DNA from: Cannabis sativa
Taxonomy: Eukaryota > Streptophyta > Magnoliopsida > Rosales > Cannabaceae
Direction: 5' to 3'
DNA: 64,000 nt
Assembly: GCF_029168945.1 (NCBI RefSeq)
Contig: NC_083607.1
Span: forward strand, 14,216,001 to 14,280,000
The position numbers and the translations under genes are program-made. Under the pieces are notes generated by a model. It worked only from the letters and a program-made list of their open reading frames with translations, had not been told where the DNA came from and ran no database searches. Shown here one piece after another: positions 58,605 through 64,000 of this stretch (the stretch's first letter is position 1; each line of letters opens with the position of its first letter).

Positions 58605-60793
58605 TGTAACGCCCTAATGCTAAGGCACGCTACAGTGCTTTTTCAATTATTGTGCAATCTTTGCTAATCAAAGAAGTTTCTCGAAAAACGTGTCAAATTA
58701 AAACTTTTGCATTAAATATTAAACTTTATAATATTATAAAGTATTTACATATATCGGGATCCCGTTTTCAAACTTTGTAAAATTAACTTTTCAAAATATA
58801 CATTTATTACAGGTCGCACAGCGACTACCAAAATACAAATTCCCAGATGTCCCGAGACCGAACACTCCAGGTCGCGCTGCGTTGACATGTACAATCTCAC
58901 CCGAGCTCAGGTTCACTCCTGTTCAGCCTTCGCCTTTCCTTTACCTACACATGAAAGTAGAAACTGTGAGTCGACAGACTCAGTAAGAAATGCATATAAC
59001 ATATCACATAAATTCCGACCTGTAAATAGGCGCCCATACACCTATCTACAGGGCTTAACAGATGAGCAAGAACGTTCTAACTGCTTGTGCTACTGACCAT
59101 GATATCACTCCTACCAGCACTATAATCGTGCTCTAGGACCGGCACTATGTTCGTGCCGCTATGATAGCATCAATAGCATCCAAAAGTATGATTGGCCATG
59201 ATATCACTCTTAACCAGTACGATGCCTGTACTGCTGAACCGACACAATGGTTGTGTCGCTATGATAGTACCAAAACATACTTTCCAGGGTGAATAACACT
59301 CTTAACCAGTACGATGCCTGTACTGCTGAATCGACACAATGGTTGTGTCGCTATGATATCACCCAAACACATACAAAGATACACATAGCATGCATATATA
59401 TATCATACATATACATACACCCAGATATTTATATCACACGTTATATTCAGTTCTTACCTGTTTTCCAAATTCAAACGTGCTGACCGACCTGAACGGAAAT
59501 CTCGTGCTAGATGGATGCCCTAATCACATATTGAAACCGGGTAAGTTACATGATTCAAAACCCTAAATCGGGAAACCCGAGTCCACAACTTAAGGCTCTG
59601 CTATACTCACTAAGAATTACATTAACTTAGGAAATAGAGAAACACCCAACTATGGCACTGAAATGGACGAGGGTTGAAAACTTGGTTTTTCAGAACCCCG
59701 CAAAACCGTGACCGAAATCCCAAAACCGAAAACCGGCTTCGGCTCGCCCGTAAAACAGTTAACCTGGCTCGCGAATCGATAAACCGGTTTTCCCTGCAGA
59801 AAAACCCCAAACTTCGAAACTTCACCAATTCGACCCCAATTTCCACCATACTTTCCAGAACACCTAAATAGCGTATACACAATATCTTCCAACAAGAAAA
59901 ACCCAGAAAAACTCATTGAATCCAAACATGCCATTAAAGATCAAAGCTTAAGTTTCAAAGCACAAACTTATGCAATTCCATCACAACTCAACAAAACCAA
60001 AATCCAGCACCTAGAATCAACTTAAAATCACCCTAGAAATGAGATTATTCAAACTTTAAACCCTAACAGCCCCTATCCTTCAAAATTACATACTCAAACC
60101 AATTAAAACTAGAGAAACACATAACTTAGAGAGTGTCTAGGGTTTACCTTGTTTAGAGTTCCCAACAACCTTGCTTAAAATTCAGCAAATTCAAGCTTGA
60201 GGATGAGTTTCCCCCCTGGTTCTAGCCCCAGCCGAAAGAGAAGAAAGAGAGAAGGAGTTCTATTTTGACTTTTCTTTGAATTTTTTCTTTTAATTAACTA
60301 AATGGGATAATTCAAATTGGGAAAACATCATTTTCCCTTGGCTGAAAACAAATGGCCACGTGCCACACCCCTAGGCAGCCACCCAACCCCAAACAATTTA
60401 CCAAATTGCCCTTTAGGTTAATAACTTAGGTGTTTTCAAAAGCTAGGGGTAAAATGGTCAAACTCCATAACCCCGCTCAAACCCGATAATTATTTTCTCT
60501 AAAATATTTTCCACTAAGAAATAAGGTTCTAAACTTACCCATGTGATCAATCTAGCCATCCATCGCATTTTCCGTTGTCGCCGAACAAAAATTACAAAAA
60601 TATTATATTCCACATATAAACTAAATAATATCCCTAGAGTTTAATAAAATCTCCGGAATTGAGAAATTATAACTCTAATATTTATTTCTAAATATTGGGG
60701 TCCACAATTAAATAAATTCACAAATAATAATAAAATAATAAAAATTAGTGCTAATTGCCTTTACTAATCCAAATTACTAAAGCGGTCATTACA
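58605..60793 (-). mobile_element. 5' LTR of family B element
   Basis: 2189 bp with intact TGTAAC...ATTACA ends on the + strand. It carries the hairpin array from 59116 and the palindrome-rich variable block at about 59655-59815. Confidence 0.95.
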
Positions 60794-61770
60794 GTTCGGG
60801 TTATCATCAGTTGAGAATCCGAGAGGAGGACATTCCAAAGACGGCTTTCCGCACTAGGTATGGACATTACGAGTTTCTGGTTATGTCATTCGGACTAACC
60901 AATGCTCCTGCAGCATTCATGGACCTGATGAATAGAGTATTCAAGGATTTCCTCGATATCTGTGTGATTGTGTTTATCGACGACATCCTCGTGTACTCTC
61001 AGTCAGAAGAGGAGCATGAGTTACATCTTCAGATGGTACTACAATGACTTCGAGAACATAAGCTCTACGCCAAGTTCAAGAAATGTGAGTTCTGGTTGTC
61101 TCAGGTGTCCTTCCTAGGGCACATTGTGAGTAAAGATGGGATCAAGGTGGATCCCGGGAAGATTGAATCCGTCAGGGATTGGCCGAGACCGAAGACAAGG
61201 ACGGAGATCGAAGCTTCTTGGGATTAGCTGGGTACTACCGTAGGTTCGTGGAGGGGTTCTCCAAAATTTCAATGCCCCTAACCGAGCTTACAAAGAAGAA
61301 TCAGCGATTTATCTGGTCAGATAAATGCGAAGCTAGTTTTCGTGAGCCGAAACGAGAGGTTGATTATCGCTCCGTACTAGCTTTGCCTTCGGACAAGGAG
61401 AAGTTCGTAGTCTCATCGTGACGCATCCAAACAGGGTTTGGGGTGCGTATTGATGCAAGCCGATCGGGTTATCGCTTATGCCTCCCGTCAGTTAAAGGAT
61501 TATGAACAGCGATACCCGACTCATGATTTAGAATTGGCCGCAGTGGTTTTTGCACTGAAGATTTGGCGGCATTACCTTTATGGGGAGAAGTGCGAGATCT
61601 ATACCGACCATAAAAGTCTCAAGTATTTCTTTACTCAGAAAGATTTGAACATGAGACAAAGGCGTTGGTTGGAATTAGTAAAGGATTATGATTGTGAGAT
61701 CCTCTATCATCCCGGAAAAGCCAATGTAGTGGCCGATGCCCCGAGCGAAAGGGTCCCGGCAAGTAGCTAG
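60794..61770 (+). pseudogene. Rest of reverse transcriptase and RNase H, family A
   Basis: Resumes the RT at [17 protein letters not shown], with [20 protein letters not shown] and the FIDD polymerase box near 60970-60985. A TGA at about 61045 looks like a CGA-to-TGA change. A short deletion near 61195 shifts the frame before [11 protein letters not shown]. RNase H (61438-61770) has [19 protein letters not shown] and [11 protein letters not shown]. Confidence 0.92.
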
Positions 61771-63329
61771 CATGGTTCGGATCTCACCCTGCCTAGCCGA
61801 GGATATGGTTAGATCCAAGATTGAGTTTGTGGTAGGTCGCCTTCACAACTTAACGCCGCAATCCGATCCGTTGGAAAGAATAAAGGTCGCTCGGATGATG
61901 ATCCGGAGTTAGTGAAGATCCGAGATGAGGTATTGGCTGGTCAAGCCAAAGACTTTTCGTGTCGGATAGTGGAATGCTTTTGTATAAAGCCGTGGTTTGT
62001 GTTCCGAACAAAGGTGTGAACCGAGAAATGAGATCTTTGAGGAGGCTCATTCTACCCCGTATTCTCTCGCATCCCGCACCACCAAAATGTACCAAGATTT
62101 GAAACCGTACTTCGGTGGAGCGGTATGAAGAAGAATTTGGTAGAATTCGTATCGAGATGCCTCACTTGTCGCCAGATCAAGGCCGAACATCGAGACCAGC
62201 AGGTTGTTGCGGCCTCTAACCCTACCGTAATGGAAATGGGAAGATATTACGATGGATTTTGTGGTCGGGTTACCTAGGACCACGGGTATGTATGATTCCA
62301 TCTGGGTAGTGGTGGATCGATTTACGAAATCTGCTCATTTTCTGCCGGTTAGAACAACATTTTCAGTGGATCAGTTGGCAGAACTGTACGTCAGAGAGAT
62401 AGTGAGACTTCACGGGGTACCGAAGTCTATAGTTTCGGACAGGGATCCGAAGTTCACCTCCAAATTTTGGCAAAGTTTGCAACGGGCAATGGGTACGAAG
62501 CTAAAATTCAGTACAGCATTCCATCCTCAGACGGATGGTCATCCGAAAGGACAATTCAGATATTGGAGGATATGTTGAGAGCCTGTGTTATGGACTTTGA
62601 GGGTTCATGGAGTAAATATCTACCGTTAATAGAATTTTCATACAACAACAGTTATCAGAGTACGATAGGGATGGCACCCTATGAACTGTTGTACGGTAGG
62701 AAATGTAGATCCCCTATCCACTGGGATGAGACAGGGGAGAGGAAATACCTAGGTCCAGAGTCAGTTCAGCGGACCAATGAGGCAATAGAAAAGATAAAAG
62801 CTAGAATGCTTGCCTCACAGAAAGGCATGTAAGAGTTACGCAGATCCGAAACGTAGAGATGTTGAGTTCTGAGTAGGGGACCATGTGTTTTTGCGAGTAT
62901 CTCCGATGAAGGGGATTAAACGTTTCGGGAAAAGAGGCAAGTTATGCCCTAGGTTTACAGGACCTTTCGAGATTCTCGAGAAGATAGGTCAAGTGGCATA
63001 TCGGTTAGCATTGCCTCCACTTTATCAAGAAGGTGCACAACGTATTCCATGTCTCAATGTTGAGAAAATACGTTTCAGACGCCTCTCATATACTCAGTTA
63101 TGAGAGTCTTCAGCTTCAGCCAGACATGTCATATGAGGAGCAACCAGTGCAGATCGTGGATAGAAAGGATAAAGTCCTTCGGAATAAGACCATAGCATTG
63201 GTCAAGGTTCTCTGGAGAAACAGTAAGGTGGAAGAAGCCACCTGGGAGCTAGAGTCAGATATGCGAGCTCAATATCCAGAGTTATTCAGGTTAGATTTCG
63301 GGGACGAAATCCTTTTAAGGGGGGGATAG
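61771..63329 (+). pseudogene. Integrase and chromodomain-type tail, family A
   Basis: The zinc-binding part (61770-62230) is broken by several small deletions. The core is well kept: [30 protein letters not shown], then after a frameshift [16 protein letters not shown], giving the D, D, E triad (62252-62832). The tail (62885-63329) has VLRNKTIALVKVLWRN and VEEATWELESDMRAQYPELF, the chromodomain-type end of Tekay elements. A polypurine tract (AAGGGGGGGATAG) follows. Confidence 0.92.
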
Positions 63330-63330
63330 T

Positions 63331-64000
63331 TGTAAAGCCCGCTTAGTTAATTTGGAAATTAGCAGTTGTTTATGCTTAAATTATGAAATTATTTATAGCT
63401 ATTTAAATAATTTATTACTGTTATTTATGGAATTCAGAAATGCATGATTATGTCATCAGTAGCTTTTATATTTCGCATTTCCGGTGTCCGGTATTTTGGA
63501 ACTCGGCGTTTGGCTCAGTAGAAATCACAACTTAGTATGTTAGTAATTTGGGGACGGGTTTTAGACATTGGAAATGTCGGGAATGGCCGGGAATTTAGAA
63601 TGTCCCAAAAATACCCCTTTAGTATGATTTTCATGATTTTATGGTGGAGGGGCGAAATGGTCTTTTTGCCCCATTAGTGTTTTGTCTTATGTGAGTGTAT
63701 TATTTGAAAAATAAATATTTGTTTAATGTTTACTTGGCTGAAATGAAGTGTGATAAGTGGGTATTTATGTTTAATTCTTTCATTTTTACAAAAATTAGAC
63801 TAAGTGTTGAAAATAGAATTTTTCCAAAGAAAACACTCTCTTTTCTCTCTCTCTCTTTTCGGCCAAGGCTTGGCTGTGCAAGGGCTGGGTTTTGCTTGGT
63901 GATTTCAAGTGGTTTAGCTAGATCAAAGTGAATTTTCATTGAGGTATTTCTTGGCTTTAGTTTCTTACCTTGTTTTTCTTGAAATTTATGATGAAAATGG
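63331..64000 (+). mobile_element. 3' LTR of family A element, partial
   Basis: The first 670 bp of the LTR, colinear with 47266-47935 without indels and with about three substitutions by eye. Continues beyond the window. Confidence 0.95.

Larger units (their letters stand above)
51936..60793 (-). mobile_element. Tekay-type Gypsy family B element, full length, nested
   Basis: 8858 bp in minus orientation: 5' LTR 58605-60793, primer-binding site 58585-58604, gag 58328-57561, protease, RT/RNase H, integrase, chromodomain-type tail, polypurine tract 54131-54142, 3' LTR 51936-54130. The LTR ends are TGTAACGCCC...GGTCATTACA on the + strand, with the 3' LTR's TG changed to TC at 51936-51937. The gag core is missing and pol is frameshifted, so it is non-autonomous. 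Confidence 0.96.
47266..64000 (+). mobile_element. Tekay-type Gypsy family A element with nested insertion, 3' end beyond window
   Basis: 5' LTR 47266-49511, primer-binding site from 49512, gag-pol from 49801, polypurine tract ending at 63330, 3' LTR from 63331 to the window end. The candidate left target duplication is CCTCT (47261-47265). A family B element (51936-60793) splits the RT gene. In the 670 bp visible in both LTRs I count about three substitutions and no indel, so insertion looks recent. Yet the coding region has many frameshifts. Confidence 0.95.

Noticed and set aside
1..64000. tRNA genes
   Set aside because: I looked for TPsiC-loop-like GGTTCGAAnCC motifs with matching acceptor stems and found none convincing; the scan was by eye, so a miss is possible.

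Overview
This is nuclear DNA from a plant, most likely a eudicot. The evidence is an AT-rich background, one spliced gene with a plastid-targeting N-terminus, and dense plant transposable elements (Ty1/Copia, chromovirus-type Ty3/Gypsy, Cassandra 5S-TRIMs, PIF/Harbinger, foldback elements). I cannot name the species. There is one convincing host gene, on the + strand at 26720-38335: a 14-exon RNase II/RNB-family exoribonuclease (794 codons) that I recognise as the orthologue of organellar RNR1. All other protein-like sequence belongs to mobile elements, and every one of those has lost at least one reading frame.

Layout. 1-8061: the 3' part of a Copia element, its long LTR (2343-6384, split by a Gypsy solo LTR at 3726-5866 with a TTTTC target-site duplication), then a diverged, 5'-truncated relative of the same LTR. 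8062-12559: a Cassandra LTR fragment, a minus-strand Tekay-type LTR fragment and a 5'-truncated Copia pol with its 3' LTR. 12701-19529: a Copia solo LTR plus trailing flank, then a partial Copia internal region, LTR and the same flank again, so an old insertion site has been duplicated. 19562-20504: a complete, nearly undecayed Cassandra element with 5-bp target duplications. 20505-26700: AT-rich DNA, a broken PIF/Harbinger element with both of its genes, and a LINE RNase H relic just upstream of the host gene.

26720-38335: the RNR1 gene. Introns are compact except introns 10-13. Intron 10 holds a foldback element. Intron 13 (4.66 kb) holds a Gypsy LTR fragment, a palindromic MITE and an antisense Copia pol relic. 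38336-41060: no gene seen. 41060-47265: a decayed minus-strand Copia and a Gypsy reverse-transcriptase relic. 47266-64000: a Tekay-type Gypsy element (family A) running past the window edge, interrupted in its reverse-transcriptase gene by a second, oppositely oriented Tekay-type element (family B, 51936-60793, target duplication GTTCG).

The most interesting signal is inside the Gypsy LTRs. Three distinct LTR families (family A at 3726 and 47266; family B at 51936 and 58605; family C at 8359) each carry a tandem array of very short perfect hairpins. Stem sequences differ between repeats but the differences are compensatory. The array lies next to a conserved LTR block. Family A also has a second cluster of long perfect palindromes, and the matching block in family B is where the two LTRs of one young element differ most. 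This suggests a conserved structural signal that I do not recognise as described.
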